64,000 nt of DNA from Massilia brevitalea (GCF_030711405.1 NZ_JAULSI010000007.1:88772-152771); one strand, 5' to 3'. Shown: positions 35,176-44,883, counted from the first letter of the stretch. Notes: generated by a model not told the origin, from the sequence alone. Translations and numbers: made by a program.

Positions 35176-36333
35176 TTACTTAGCCAGCACAACCCGCCCG
35201 CCACGCACTTCGCCGAAGCGGGTGTTCTCGAAGTTGATGGCTTCGTGGTCGTCTTTGCTGTAGGGCTTGTTATAGGTGGTGACCACGCCTTCGACCTTTT
35301 CGTTCAGGTTTTCCAGCGCGGCCTTGACCTTCGGGCCTTCGGTGCTGCCGGCCTGTTTCATGGCGGCGGCCAGCAGGTAGATGGAATCGTAGCCCTGGGC
35401 TGCCGACACGGCCGACGGCATGCGGCCGTTCGGCGGGCTGTAGGCCTTGGTATAGGCGTCGATGAAGGACTTGCGGCGCGGGTTGTCGGCGTCCTGGATG
35501 AAGGTTTGCGGCATGCGCGTGCCTTCCGCGTTCTTGCCGGCGTTGTCGATGAAGTTGGCCATGGCCAGAGTCCAGCTGCCAATCATCGGCACTTTCCAGT
35601 TCAGCTTTTCCATGCCGTTGGCAATTTGCGCCAGCTCGGGGCCGATGCCGTAGGTGAGCACGACGTCGGCGCCGGCCTGCTTGGCCTTCAGCAGCTGCGG
35701 CGTCATGTCGACGTCCTTCAGGTTGTATTTCTCGATCGTGACGGCCTTGATGCCTTTCTTTTCCAGTGCCTTTTCCAGGTCTTCGCGGCCGAGCTGGCCG
35801 TAGCTGGTGGAGTCGGCCAGGATCGCGATCTTCTTGAAGCCGCGGCGGGTCACGGCTTCCTCGACGATCATCGCCGACTGGATGGTGTCGTTGGCGGAAT
35901 TTCGGAAGACGTAGTTCTCGGGCGTGTTGGCGAACTGCTTGGTGATGACGGAGCCGGTGGCGACGTTGTTCATGACCGGGATCTTGGCGTTCTGGTAGAA
36001 GCGCTGCGAGGCCAGGGCGACTGTCGTGTTGATGTAGCCGACGGTGGCGGCCACGCGCTCCTTGTTGATCAGCTCCTGTGCAATCTGCACGCCGCGTTCC
36101 GGCTTGGCTTCGTCGTCGCGCTCGACCATCTGCAGCTGGCGACCCAGCACGCCGCCCTTGGCATTGATTTCCTGTACCGCCAGCTTGACGCCGTCGCGCA
36201 TCGACACGCCCATCGGCGCCGAGCCGCCGGTGAACGGGCCGGTGACGCCGATCTTGATCGGGTCCGCCGCCATGGCCGACATCGAGAAACCCAGTGCTAC
36301 ACCTGCAACCAATGCTTTCATCTTGAAATTCAT
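35176..36333 (-). CDS. livK: Branched-chain amino-acid-binding protein LivK
   Basis: A 385-residue periplasmic binding protein. The signal peptide (MKALVAGVALGFSMSAMAADP) is cleaved after AMA, near residue 23. The mature part is a peripheral binding protein fold: IKIGVTGPFTGGSAPMG, GVKLAVQEINAKGGVLGR, VERDDEAKPERGVQIAQELI, and VAATVGYINTTVALA. It delivers leucine/isoleucine/valine or a similar ligand to LivH/LivM. The start at 36333 (MNFKMKALV) is chosen for the signal peptide; the frame runs farther upstream without one. It is first in the liv cluster. Confidence 0.93.
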   Translation of the reverse strand: MNFKMKALVAGVALGFSMSAMAADPIKIGVTGPFTGGSAPMGVSMRDGVKLAVQEINAKGGVLGRQLQMVERDDEAKPERGVQIAQELINKERVAATVGYINTTVALASQRFYQNAKIPVMNNVATGSVITKQFANTPENYVFRNSANDTIQSAMIVEEAVTRRGFKKIAILADSTSYGQLGREDLEKALEKKGIKAVTIEKYNLKDVDMTPQLLKAKQAGADVVLTYGIGPELAQIANGMEKLNWKVPMIGSWTLAMANFIDNAGKNAEGTRMPQTFIQDADNPRRKSFIDAYTKAYSPPNGRMPSAVSAAQGYDSIYLLAAAMKQAGSTEGPKVKAALENLNEKVEGVVTTYNKPYSKDDHEAINFENTRFGEVRGGRVVLAK

Positions 36334-36530
36334 TGCTGTCTCCGTAGTGTTTATTAGGTGTTTCGGTACGCTGGAAACCGGACAGAAAGGCACTGCCACA
36401 GCGCCATCGACGGATCATTGTAGGTTAGCAATTGGCCAACAGCAATCGATTGCTGTGACGCGTCGCACCATGCAAACGGAATACTCGGACGTAAGAAATC
36501 GGTAAGGGAAGGGGCGTATTCTGCTGCGCA

Positions 36531-36560
36531 AAAAAAAGGCCGCACGTGGTGTGCGGCCTC
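36531..36560 (-). terminator. Terminator of the 36629-37063 lipoprotein gene
   Basis: GGCCGCAC-GTG-GTGCGGCC hairpin; on the minus strand the stem is followed by a run of seven or more U. It lies about 70 nt past the lipoprotein stop. The gap 36334-36530 between it and livK holds the livK leader; I see no gene there. Confidence 0.75.
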
Positions 36561-36628
36561 CCTGTTTTGGTGCATCGGTACGGCGTGGCGCAGTGAAACG
36601 CGCGACGCCGGGCGGTGCGCCGCGTGCG

Positions 36629-37063
36629 TCAGCGACGGTGGAACCGTGGCCGTGGCGCGTAGTGGCGATGGCCACCACCCCAGCTGCGGCCGAAGTTGAA
36701 GCCCAGCCCGATCGACACCGGCGGATACCAGTACGGGTCCTGCACGATGACCGGCGCGCCGTAGACAGGCGCCCCATAGACGGGTGCACCGTAGACCGGC
36801 TGCGGCGCATACACCGGCTGCGACGAATAGACGACGTTGTCCGGCGCCGGATTGACGACGACCGGTGAGCTGGTGACGACGCCGGCGTCGCCCGAGCGTG
36901 CGCCCGTGCCCATTGGCACCGGGGTGACCGATACCGTTTGCCAGCCGTTCGGATCCGCAGCCTGCGCATAGCCGCGCGTGCCGTAGTTGGCTGGCCCCGG
37001 ATATTGGGTGGCGCAACCGGTGAGTGCCGCGAGGGCGGCAGAAATGACGATGAATTTTTTCAT
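36629..37063 (-). CDS. Small outer-membrane-type lipoprotein, Tyr/Pro-rich
   Basis: A 144-residue lipoprotein with signal MKKFIVISAALAALTGCATQ (lipobox LTGC, Cys17). The mature protein is rich in Val, Pro and Tyr and has three tandem VYGAP units (about 92-108), followed by a DPYWYPPVSIGLGFNFGRSWGGG stretch and a His/Arg-rich end. The VxxxxVYGxP type recurs in proteobacterial surface lipoproteins of unknown role. The start is supported by GGAGG eight nt upstream. A terminator follows it. Monocistronic. Confidence 0.75.
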   Translation of the reverse strand: MKKFIVISAALAALTGCATQYPGPANYGTRGYAQAADPNGWQTVSVTPVPMGTGARSGDAGVVTSSPVVVNPAPDNVVYSSQPVYAPQPVYGAPVYGAPVYGAPVIVQDPYWYPPVSIGLGFNFGRSWGGGHRHYAPRPRFHRR

Positions 37064-37200
37064 GGCGGTCCTCCTGATGACGCCATGATAGTTTGTCGGC
37101 GTACATTTTGGCGCGGAATTACAGCTTGTTACAGTGTAGGGGGCACCGGAAACCTTCGGTCGGCAAAGACGCCGCGCTTTCCGGTGGGCTCGGGTCCTGG

Positions 37201-38511
37201 TCAGTAGCGGTTCAGGAAATCCAGCGGCGGCGTGGTCGCCGCCACGAACGGCGCCAGCGGGAACGCGCTCGCTATTGCCTGGTAGCCGGCATCGTTCGGA
37301 TGCAGGTGGTCGCTGCTGTCGTAGGCGGGCAGGATGCGCGCCGGGTCTTGCGGGTCGCGCAGTGCGGCCTCGATGTCGGCCACGGCGTCGAACTCGCCGC
37401 TGTTGCGGATCCAGCTGTTGGCCGCGCGCCGTACCGCCTCGCGCGCCGGCGTGTAGTAGACGAAGCCTTCCCAGGGCGGCAGGGTGGCGCCGATGACGCT
37501 GATGCCGTGCGCATGGGCGCGCGCGATCACCTGGCGGTAGCCGGCAATCAGGTCGGCCGCCGGAATCGGGTTCGAACTGGGGCTGTAGCTGATGTCGTTG
37601 ATGCCGATGAGCAGCGCCAGGTAGCGCACGCCGGCGGTGGCCAGCACGTCGCGGTCGAAGCGCTCCAGCACGTCGTGGCCGGCGACCAGGGCGGTGGCGT
37701 AGTCGTTCAGCAGCAAATTGGCGCTGATGCCGCGGTTCACCACGCCGATGCGCCCGCCGGCGCCGAGCGAACCCTGCAGCCGTCGCACGAGGTAGTCGGG
37801 CCAGCGCCGGTTGACGTTGCCGGTGCTGCGCGCGCCGTCGGTGAGCGAGTCGCCGATGGCGACCAGGGTGGAGGCGGGCCCGTCGACGTCGACTTCGGTG
37901 AGGAAGGGCCAGGAGGTGATGGTGCGCGATACCGGCATCGCGATCGACGACGTGTAGTCGCCGGCCGGCGACAGGTAGCTGCTGGTGAGCGCCATGTCGT
38001 GCAGGGTGGTGGCCTGGACGCTGCCCGGCAGGTAGAGGCTGATCGCGAGGTCGGCCTGGGCCGGCACGCTGAGCTCGACCGGGTCGGACAGCGCCGGGGC
38101 GCCGGCCGGGATGGTGATGGCCGACTGGCCGCCAAAGGCGAGCGGGCGCAGCGTGGATTGCAGCACGGCCGAGCTGGACGAGCGCACGGCGATGCTGGCG
38201 GCGCCGATGCGCAGCGGGGTGCCGCCCATTTCGTTGGAAAAGCGCACGCGCACGCGGTTGCCGCCGATGCTGGTATGCACGACCAGGCGCAGGGTCTGGC
38301 TGGTGAAGCTCTGCGTGCTGGCGCTCGGTGGCGGGCCGGCCGGGGCGGCGCCCCAGGTGGCGCTCCAGTGCTCGCCGGCGCCGCTTTGTGCGTGCGCCGG
38401 CAGGGCCGGCACGGCGAGGCTGGCGGCCAGCAGTGGACCGGCGCGCAGGAAATTGCGGCGCGCCGGGCGGGCGCTGCGCCCGCTGGGTGGGACAGGCGAA
38501 AGCTCGTGCAT
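37201..38511 (-). CDS. Secreted SGNH/GDSL-family hydrolase
   Basis: A 436-residue esterase-like protein. The N-terminus has a twin-arginine-like signal (ARRNFLRAGPLLAASLAVPALPAHA, about 18-42), so export by Tat is likely. A beta-rich N-domain (HWSATWGAAP, RVRVRFSNEMGGTPLRIG) precedes the SGNH hydrolase domain with block I GDSLTDG (about 217-223), block II-III ..GINDISYS, and block V DHLHPNDAGY (Asp/His). The first domain matches GDSL hydrolases of the xylan/rhamnogalacturonan-esterase-like type, but the substrate is not known. Monocistronic; a 321-bp gap with REP-like repeats lies upstream. Confidence 0.85.
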   Translation of the reverse strand: MHELSPVPPSGRSARPARRNFLRAGPLLAASLAVPALPAHAQSGAGEHWSATWGAAPAGPPPSASTQSFTSQTLRLVVHTSIGGNRVRVRFSNEMGGTPLRIGAASIAVRSSSSAVLQSTLRPLAFGGQSAITIPAGAPALSDPVELSVPAQADLAISLYLPGSVQATTLHDMALTSSYLSPAGDYTSSIAMPVSRTITSWPFLTEVDVDGPASTLVAIGDSLTDGARSTGNVNRRWPDYLVRRLQGSLGAGGRIGVVNRGISANLLLNDYATALVAGHDVLERFDRDVLATAGVRYLALLIGINDISYSPSSNPIPAADLIAGYRQVIARAHAHGISVIGATLPPWEGFVYYTPAREAVRRAANSWIRNSGEFDAVADIEAALRDPQDPARILPAYDSSDHLHPNDAGYQAIASAFPLAPFVAATTPPLDFLNRY

Positions 38512-38720
38512 ACCTTAGGCTCCATGGACAATTTGCGGCACCGGAAAGCACGGCGTGCGGGCGGTGGCCGATGTGTCCAATTTATGCCTCCGGTATGGGC
38601 GACTCAAGAGAAGCCCGGCAGGGAGTTTGCGCTGGCGCAGGGAGTGTTTGGATTGGACTTGCGGTATGGTAATTCGTTGCAGGGCGCAAAGAATTTGAGC
38701 GATATTTCGGGCGTAGTTGA

Positions 38721-38820
38721 CGCGTGGGCACGGGGCGCCCAGCGCGGCCCGGCCCACCCTACAATATCCGAAGCTGACAGCCCATGCATAAGTAGGGTGG
38801 GCGCCCCGTGCCCACGCGGT
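38721..38820. repeat. REP-like inverted pair, copies 5 and 6
   Basis: Copy 5 (38721-38762) is a long variant: CGCGTGGGCACGGGGCGCCC then AGCGCGGCCCGGCCCACCCTAC, with an expanded loop. Copy 6 (38792-38820) reads GTAGGGTGGGCG-CCCC-GTGCCCACGCGGT in the opposite orientation. Together they are BIME-like, 29 nt apart. The rest of the 38512-38832 gap (321 nt), between the GDSL gene and the end of serB, holds no gene that I can support. Confidence 0.8.
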
Positions 38821-38832
38821 GAGCCGCTGCGA

Positions 38833-39681
38833 TCAGGCCAGTACCTTGAGGATACCGTCCAGCCCGCTGAAGTTGAGCGCCACGTCGGCCTGGGCACGCA
38901 CCACCGGCTTGGCGCGGAAGGCCACCGACAGGCCGGCAATGCCCATCATCCTGAGGTCGTTGGCGCCGTCGCCCATGACAATGGCCTGCGAGGCCGGAAT
39001 GCCGAGCTCCGCGCACACGCGTTCCACGGTGCGCCGCTTTTCCTCGGCGTCGACGATACCGCCGACCACGCGCCCCGTCAGGCGTCCGTTCTCGATTTCC
39101 AGCACATTCGCATGCGCGTAATCGAGCCCCAGGCGCTGTTGCAGCCGCTCGGTAAAAAAGGTGAACCCGCCCGACACCAGCAAGGTTTTCAATCCCGCCG
39201 CCTGCACCGCCGTCAGCATCGCTTCGCCGCCCATCGAGATGCGCAGGCGTTCCGCGTACACACGCACCAATGCCGATGCGTCCAGCCCTTCCAGCAGGGC
39301 CACGCGCCGCGTCAGGCTGGCCGCGAAATCGAGCTCGCCGCGCATCGCCGCCTCGGTGATCTCGGACACCTGGGCCTTCAGGCCCTGCATGTCCGCGATC
39401 TCGTCGATGCACTCGATGGTGATCAGGGTCGAGTCCATGTCCATCACCACCAGCCTGAAGTCGGCGAGCGTGCGGCCGGCTGCGATGAAGGTAGCGTCCA
39501 CGCCGGCCGCATAGGCCGCTGCGGCCACCCGGTCGCGCACGTCAGGCGAGGCATCCACGTCTTCGAAGCGCAGCGCGTGCTCCGAGATCGCCGCGGACCG
39601 TGCCGGACGCGCCAGGGCGGCAACGTCCGTCAACAAGGCCTGCGCGGCGCCAGGCCCTTGCAATACCAGATTCATCGTCAT
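38833..39681 (-). CDS. serB: Phosphoserine phosphatase SerB
   Basis: A 282-residue HAD-superfamily enzyme, the last step of serine biosynthesis. HAD motifs: VVMDMDSTLITIECIDEIA (about 77-95; nucleophile Asp), SGGFTFFTERL (motif II Ser), and VMGDGANDLRMMGIAGLSVAF (motifs III-IV), with KP..R.QADVALNF typical for SerB. The first ATG (39681) gives MTMNLVLQ; the next, 39675, is equally possible. It sits five nt after the mfd stop on the same strand, so the two are probably cotranscribed. Confidence 0.94.
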   Translation of the reverse strand: MTMNLVLQGPGAAQALLTDVAALARPARSAAISEHALRFEDVDASPDVRDRVAAAAYAAGVDATFIAAGRTLADFRLVVMDMDSTLITIECIDEIADMQGLKAQVSEITEAAMRGELDFAASLTRRVALLEGLDASALVRVYAERLRISMGGEAMLTAVQAAGLKTLLVSGGFTFFTERLQQRLGLDYAHANVLEIENGRLTGRVVGGIVDAEEKRRTVERVCAELGIPASQAIVMGDGANDLRMMGIAGLSVAFRAKPVVRAQADVALNFSGLDGILKVLA

Positions 39682-39686
39682 GTTTC

Positions 39687-42600
39687 TTATGCCAGCAGTT
39701 GTTTGATGGTTTGCTTCACCTGCGTCACGCGCGTTGCCAGGTCCGGCATGGCGGCGGTAATGCGCAGCTTGTCCTGGCCGGCGAGCTTGATGTGGCGGTT
39801 CTTCTGGATCAGCGTGATGATCTTGATCGGGTCGATCGGCGGCTTTTCCATGAACTGCAAACTGGCCGCTTCGCCGTGGGCGTCGATCTTGACGATGCCG
39901 ACCGTCTTGGCGGCGATGCGCAGGCGGTGGGTCTCGATCAGCGCCTTTACCTGTTCCGGCAGTTTGCCGAAGCGGTCGATCAGCTCTTCCTGCATGTCGT
40001 CGATCTTGCCCTGGCTTTCGCAATTGGCCAGGCGTTTGTAGATCGACAGGCGCTCGTGCACGTCGCCGCAGAAGTCGGCCGGCAGCAGGGCCGGGCAGTG
40101 CAGATTGATCTCGGTGGTGGTCGACAGCGGCGCGGCCAGGTCCGGCTCCTTGCCGGCTTTCAGCGAGCGCACGGCCTCGTTCAGCATGTCGGAGTACAGC
40201 TGGAACCCGATCTCCAGCATTTCGCCGGACTGGTTCTCGCCCAGCACTTCGCCGGCGCCGCGGATTTCCAGGTCGTGCATGGCGAGGTAGAAGCCGCTGC
40301 CCAGTTCTTCCATCTGCTGGATCGCGTCCAGGCGGCGCTGCGCCTGCTTGGTCAGGCTTTGCACGTCGTTCACCAGCAGATAGGCATAGGCCTGGTGGTG
40401 CGAGCGGCCCACGCGCCCGCGCAACTGGTGCAGCTGGGCCAGGCCGAACTTGTCGGCGCGGTGCATGATGATGGTGTTCGCGGTCGGCACGTCGATGCCG
40501 GTCTCGATGATGGTCGTGCACAGCAAAATGTTGAAGCGCTGGGCCACGAAGTCGCGCATCACCTTTTCCAGGTCGCGCTCGTGCATCTGGCCGTGGGCGA
40601 TGCCGATGCGCGCCTCCGGCAGCAGCTCGCGCAGCATCGCATGGCGGTTCTCGATGGTCTCGACTTCGTTGTGCAGGAAGTAGATCTGGCCGCCGCGTTT
40701 CAGCTCGCGCAGGCAGGCCTCGCGGATCACGGAACCGTCTTCGCTGCGGACAAACGTTTTGATCGCCAGGCGCTTTTGCGGCGCGGTGGCGATGATGGAA
40801 AAGTCGCGCAGGCCCTCCAAGGCCATACCGAGTGTCCTCGGTATGGGAGTTGCCGTGAGCGTGAGCACGTCGACCTCGGCGCGCAGGGCCTTCAGCGCTT
40901 CCTTCTGGCGTACGCCGAAGCGGTGTTCCTCGTCGATGATGACGAGACCGAGACGCGTGAACTTCACGTCCGGCGACAGCAGTTTATGGGTGCCGATCAC
41001 GATGTCGAGGGTACCGTCGGCCATGCCCTTGATCGCGTTGTTGATCTCCTTGCCGGTGCGGAAGCGCGACAGCTCGGCGATTCGCACTGGCCAGTCGGCG
41101 AAGCGGTCGGCAAAGGTTTGCGCGTGCTGCTCGGCCAGCAGCGTGGTCGGGGCGAGAATGGCCACCTGCTTGCCGCCCATGACGGCGATGAAGGCGGCGC
41201 GCAGGGCTACTTCGGTCTTGCCGAAGCCGACGTCGCCGCACACCAGGCGGTCCATCGGGCGGCCCGAGGTCATGTCCTTGATCACGTTGATGATGGCCTC
41301 AGCCTGATCCGGCGTTTCGTCGAAACCGAAGCTCTGCGCGAAGTTCTCGTAGTCGGTGCTGGAATACTCGAAGGAGTGACCCTGGCGCGCGGCGCGGCGC
41401 GCGTACAGGTTCAGCAGCTCGGCGGCGGTGTCGCGGATCTGTTCGGCGGCCTTGCGCTTGGCCTTGTCCCACTGGCCGGAACCGAGCGAGTGCAGCGGCG
41501 CATCTTCGGGCGAGGTGCCGGAGTAGCGCGAAATCACGTGCAGCTGCGACACCGGCACATACAGCTTGGTGTCCTTCGCATATTCCAGGTGCAGGAACTC
41601 GGTCTCGCCTTCGCCCAGGTCCATCGACGTCAGGCCCATGTAGCGGCCGATGCCGTGGTTGATGTGCACCACCGGATCGTTGATCTTCAGCTCCGACAAA
41701 TCGCGCACCATGGACTCGACCTGGCTGGTCGCTTCCTGCTTCTTCTTGCCGGCGCGCCGGCCCGAGCCCGCGTACAGTTCGGTCTCGGTGATGAAGGCAA
41801 TGCAGCCGCTCGCATCTTCGAACAGCTCGAAGCCAGCCTGCAGCGGCGCCACGCCCAGCGCCAGTTTGGCACTCGATGCGCGGAAGCCTTCGAAGCCTTC
41901 GACCGGCGCCACGTCCAGCTTGTACTCGTTGAAGTACTGCTGCAGGGTTTCGCGGCGGCCGTTCGATTCGGCGCAGATCATCACGCGGCAGTTCGTGCGT
42001 GCGAGATAGGCGCGCAGGTTCGCCAGCGGGTCTTCCAGGCGGCGATTCACGGCGATGTCGGGCACCGGCGCCGACAGCTCGGAGCTTGTGGTTTGCGGCT
42101 CGCGCGGGATGTTCCAGCGCCCATGCGGCTTGGCGCAGGTGAAGAACTGCTCGGCGCCGAGAAAGAGTTCGGCGGGTTCCAGGATCGGGCGTTCGCGGTC
42201 GCTTTTCAGGAAGCGGTAGCGCGATTCGGTGTCAAGCCAGAAGCGCCCGATGGCGGCGTCGATGTCGCCCACCATGGCCAGCGGGCCATCCTTCGGCAGG
42301 TAGTCGAACAGGGTGGCCGTCTCTTCGAAGAACAGCGGCAAATAGTATTCGATGCCGGCCGAGGCGATGCCGCTGCCGATGTCCTTGTAGATGGGCGAAC
42401 GCGACGGGTCGCCCTCGAAACGCTCGCGCCAGCGGCCGCGGAAGCTTGTCCTCGCCGCTTCGTCCATCGGGAATTCGCGACCCGGCAGCAGGCGCACTTC
42501 GCGCACCGGGTACAGCGAGCGCTGGGTGTCGGCGTCAAACGTGCGGATGGTCTCGATCTCGTCGCCGAACAAGTCCAGGCGGTAGGGCAGGGCCGAGCCC

Positions 42601-43133
42601 ATCGGGAACAAATCGATCAGGCCGCCGCGCACCGAGTATTCGCCGGGCGACATCACCTGCGACACGTGGGTGTAGCCGGCCAGGGTCAGCTGGGATTTCA
42701 GCTTGGCTTCGTCCAGGTTCTCGCCCTGGCGGAAGAAGAAGGTGTAGGCAGCCAGGAAGGACGGCGGCGCAAGGCGCACCAGGGCCGTGGTGGCCGGCAC
42801 CACCAGCACGTTGCAGTGGCCGTTGCCGATCTCGTGCAGCGTCGCCAGGCGCTCGGACACCAGGTCCTGGTGCGGCGAGAAGGCGTCGTAGGGCAGCGTC
42901 TCCCAGTCCGGCAGCAGGTGGCAGGACAGTTTGCCGTCGGCGAACCAGGCGATTTCGTCGAGCAGGCGCTGGCCGTCGCTGGCGTTCGCCACGATGACGG
43001 TGAGCATCTGTTTTTGCGCCTTGAATGCGAGGCCGGCAATGGCCAGGGCATAGGCGTCGGAGGAACCGGCGAGGGCCGGCAGGACGAAACGGTTACCCGC
43101 TTTGGGGAGATGTTTGTTGAGATCGAAAGGCAT
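39687..43133 (-). CDS. mfd: Transcription-repair coupling factor Mfd
   Basis: A 1148-residue SF2 ATPase that removes RNA polymerase stalled at DNA damage and recruits UvrA. N-terminal UvrB-like domains (LLPDWETLPYDAFSPHQDLVSERL, about 75-100), an RNA-polymerase-interaction region (DPVVHINHGIGRYMGL, about 500), the RecG-like helicase domains with Walker A GDVGFGKTEVA, DEEHRFGVRQKEALK and QLRGRVGRS, and a C-terminal TRCF domain are all visible. The start at 43133 (MPFDLNKHLPKAG) is typical of the family; the open frame extends 17 codons upstream. serB follows. Confidence 0.95.
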   Translation of the reverse strand: MPFDLNKHLPKAGNRFVLPALAGSSDAYALAIAGLAFKAQKQMLTVIVANASDGQRLLDEIAWFADGKLSCHLLPDWETLPYDAFSPHQDLVSERLATLHEIGNGHCNVLVVPATTALVRLAPPSFLAAYTFFFRQGENLDEAKLKSQLTLAGYTHVSQVMSPGEYSVRGGLIDLFPMGSALPYRLDLFGDEIETIRTFDADTQRSLYPVREVRLLPGREFPMDEAARTSFRGRWRERFEGDPSRSPIYKDIGSGIASAGIEYYLPLFFEETATLFDYLPKDGPLAMVGDIDAAIGRFWLDTESRYRFLKSDRERPILEPAELFLGAEQFFTCAKPHGRWNIPREPQTTSSELSAPVPDIAVNRRLEDPLANLRAYLARTNCRVMICAESNGRRETLQQYFNEYKLDVAPVEGFEGFRASSAKLALGVAPLQAGFELFEDASGCIAFITETELYAGSGRRAGKKKQEATSQVESMVRDLSELKINDPVVHINHGIGRYMGLTSMDLGEGETEFLHLEYAKDTKLYVPVSQLHVISRYSGTSPEDAPLHSLGSGQWDKAKRKAAEQIRDTAAELLNLYARRAARQGHSFEYSSTDYENFAQSFGFDETPDQAEAIINVIKDMTSGRPMDRLVCGDVGFGKTEVALRAAFIAVMGGKQVAILAPTTLLAEQHAQTFADRFADWPVRIAELSRFRTGKEINNAIKGMADGTLDIVIGTHKLLSPDVKFTRLGLVIIDEEHRFGVRQKEALKALRAEVDVLTLTATPIPRTLGMALEGLRDFSIIATAPQKRLAIKTFVRSEDGSVIREACLRELKRGGQIYFLHNEVETIENRHAMLRELLPEARIGIAHGQMHERDLEKVMRDFVAQRFNILLCTTIIETGIDVPTANTIIMHRADKFGLAQLHQLRGRVGRSHHQAYAYLLVNDVQSLTKQAQRRLDAIQQMEELGSGFYLAMHDLEIRGAGEVLGENQSGEMLEIGFQLYSDMLNEAVRSLKAGKEPDLAAPLSTTTEINLHCPALLPADFCGDVHERLSIYKRLANCESQGKIDDMQEELIDRFGKLPEQVKALIETHRLRIAAKTVGIVKIDAHGEAASLQFMEKPPIDPIKIITLIQKNRHIKLAGQDKLRITAAMPDLATRVTQVKQTIKQLLA

Positions 43134-43247
43134 GCAGGCGGTGCTTCTCGCTGGAGAAAAATCGGGGGCCGATGGGCTGCTCATTATAGACGAACGACCA
43201 TCATTTCGCCCCGCACGCGAGGGCAGCCCGCCAGGACGGCCTCCCGA

Positions 43248-44183
43248 TCAGCGCCGGCGCATGTTCGAGACCACCAGCCCCGCCAGGATCAGGCCGAAGC
43301 CGGCCGCGTGGTAGGACTGCGGCGCCTCGCCCAGCAGAGGCCAGGCGGCCAGGGTGGCGAACAGCGGGATCAGGTAAAGCGACATGCTGGCGCGTGCCGG
43401 GCCGGCCATGCTCACCAGGCGGTCGAAGCAGAAATAGGCGCCCAGGCTCGGCACCACGGCCAGGAAGGCCAGTGCGATGTAGAGGCGGCCGTCGCCGAAG
43501 TTCGGCGTCGTGCCGGTCCAGGCTTCGAGCGCCGCGAACGGCGCCAGCACCAGCGCACCGCCGCCGATCAGGCTGGCCAGCTTGACGGTGGCCGGCATCG
43601 GCGGCAGCGGCAGGCGGCGCCCGAACACGGTGTACAGGGCCCAGCCGCTGGCGGCCGCGATCACCCACAAGTCGCCCTGGCCAAAGCTGAGCGAACCGAG
43701 CGCCTCGGGATGGCCCTTGGACAGCACCAGCAGCGCGCCGCCGATCGCCAGCAGCATGCCGGCGGCCTGGCGCTTGGACAGCGGCGCCTTCCATACCAGG
43801 GTTTCGATCAGGGTCACCACCGCCGGGCAGGCCGCGAAGATGATCGCGATGTTGGCCGCGCTGGTATGGCGTGCGCCGATGTATTGCGGGGCGACCGCCA
43901 TGCCCATGCCCAGGCCCGACAGCAGCAGCAGGCGCGGCCAGTTGGCCAGCAGTGTGCCGCGCAGCGCCCACAGGCGCGGGCCGACGGTCGGCATCAGAAT
44001 GGCAAAAGCGAGGGCCCAGCGGCCAAAGGCGAGGAAGACCGGCGGAATCGCCGCGCTCTCGGCCCAGCGCGCCACCACCAGGTTGGCGGCAAACAGGGCG
44101 GGCGCGATGAACATGAGCGGCAGTTCGCCAGCGAAAGGATCGTTACGGTAGCCTAGGGCGCTGCGGGAAACTGCTTCTGTCAC
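43248..44183 (-). CDS. EamA/DMT family transporter
   Basis: About 311 residues with ten membrane segments and two EamA repeats (LPLMFIAPALFAANLVVARWAESAAIPP; later QGDLWVIAAASGWALYTVF), so a drug/metabolite or amino-acid exporter. The GTG at 44183 (MTEAVSRSALGYRNDP) is a reasonable start; a longer frame reaches 44297. It is divergent from the Lrp/AsnC regulator gene at 44416. This pairing often means that the regulator controls an amino-acid exporter, which is an inference. Substrate unknown. Confidence 0.85.
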   Translation of the reverse strand: MTEAVSRSALGYRNDPFAGELPLMFIAPALFAANLVVARWAESAAIPPVFLAFGRWALAFAILMPTVGPRLWALRGTLLANWPRLLLLSGLGMGMAVAPQYIGARHTSAANIAIIFAACPAVVTLIETLVWKAPLSKRQAAGMLLAIGGALLVLSKGHPEALGSLSFGQGDLWVIAAASGWALYTVFGRRLPLPPMPATVKLASLIGGGALVLAPFAALEAWTGTTPNFGDGRLYIALAFLAVVPSLGAYFCFDRLVSMAGPARASMSLYLIPLFATLAAWPLLGEAPQSYHAAGFGLILAGLVVSNMRRR

Positions 44184-44415
44184 GAAAACTCCGAAATTCG
44201 ATTGCTGCGCTGCCGTAAACGCACTTGTATCGACAAGCGCCACGGCAGCAAATTGATATGTTTGACTGGGAGACATCGATTTTACTGCGCCGCACAAAAA
44301 ATATTCTTTCGTATCCGATGGAGATTGGCCGAGGGTTGTGAAAGTTCTTCTATGCTTGAGCTAAAATGTAGAAGAATTATCTTGTGACTTACTTTTTTGG
44401 AAAGGAGGCCTGGCG
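44184..44415. promoter_or_regulatory. Divergent promoter region of EamA transporter and lrp-like gene
   Basis: A 232-nt AT-richer gap. It contains a strong ribosome-binding site, AAAGGAGG (44400-44407), for the regulator. Several AAT/ATT-rich patches (44276-44310, 44352-44396) could be Lrp-type sites, but no clear consensus is visible. Confidence 0.4.
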
Positions 44416-44883
44416 ATGAAGGATGGCGTGCTCGACGAGATCGACCGCAAGATACTGCGCACCCTCGCACGCGACGGGCGCATCAGCAACCAGAAGCTGG
44501 CCGAAACCGTCAACTTGTCGCCCACGCCGTGCTGGCACCGCGTCAAGGCGCTGGAGGAATCGGGGCACGTGCAGGGCTATGTGGCAGTGCTCGACCAGCG
44601 CGCGCTGGGGGTGCCGGACACGGTGATCATCGAGGTGACGGTGGACCGGCATGACGACGAGATCTTCCAGGCGTTCTCGGATGCGCTGGCGGATTTGCCG
44701 GAGGTGATGGAGGCCTACCTGCTGTCGGGCGAGTACGATTATTTGATCAAGGTGGCGGTGTCGGGGACCGAGGGGTATGAGCGCTTCCTGCGGCAGAAGC
44801 TGTACAAGCTGCCGGGGGTGAAGCATACGCGCTCGACGTTTACGCTGCGTTGCCTGAAGCGGGCCGCGTCGGTGGCGCCTTGA
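44416..44883 (+). CDS. Lrp/AsnC family transcriptional regulator
   Basis: A 155-residue regulator. The N-terminal winged-helix (LDEIDRKILRTLARDGRISNQKLAETVNLSPTPCWHRVKALEESG, about 6-50) is typical AsnC-type HTH, and the C-terminal RAM/ACT-like ligand domain (VPDTVIIEVTVDRHDD, VMEAYLLSGEYDYLIKV) follows. The ligand is probably an amino acid. It is divergent from an EamA transporter. The start is fixed by the AAAGGAGG nine nt upstream. A REP-like palindrome lies 25 nt after its stop. Confidence 0.9.
   Translation: MKDGVLDEIDRKILRTLARDGRISNQKLAETVNLSPTPCWHRVKALEESGHVQGYVAVLDQRALGVPDTVIIEVTVDRHDDEIFQAFSDALADLPEVMEAYLLSGEYDYLIKVAVSGTEGYERFLRQKLYKLPGVKHTRSTFTLRCLKRAASVAP

Noticed and set aside
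37093..40041. A 982-codon plus-strand frame
   Set aside because: Crosses the GDSL gene, an intergenic repeat region and serB in antisense; no domain.
39600..44156. A 1518-codon open frame on the plus strand
   Set aside because: It runs antisense to mfd and the EamA gene, is rich in Arg/Ala/Gln/His and has no recognisable domain; high GC gives long false frames.
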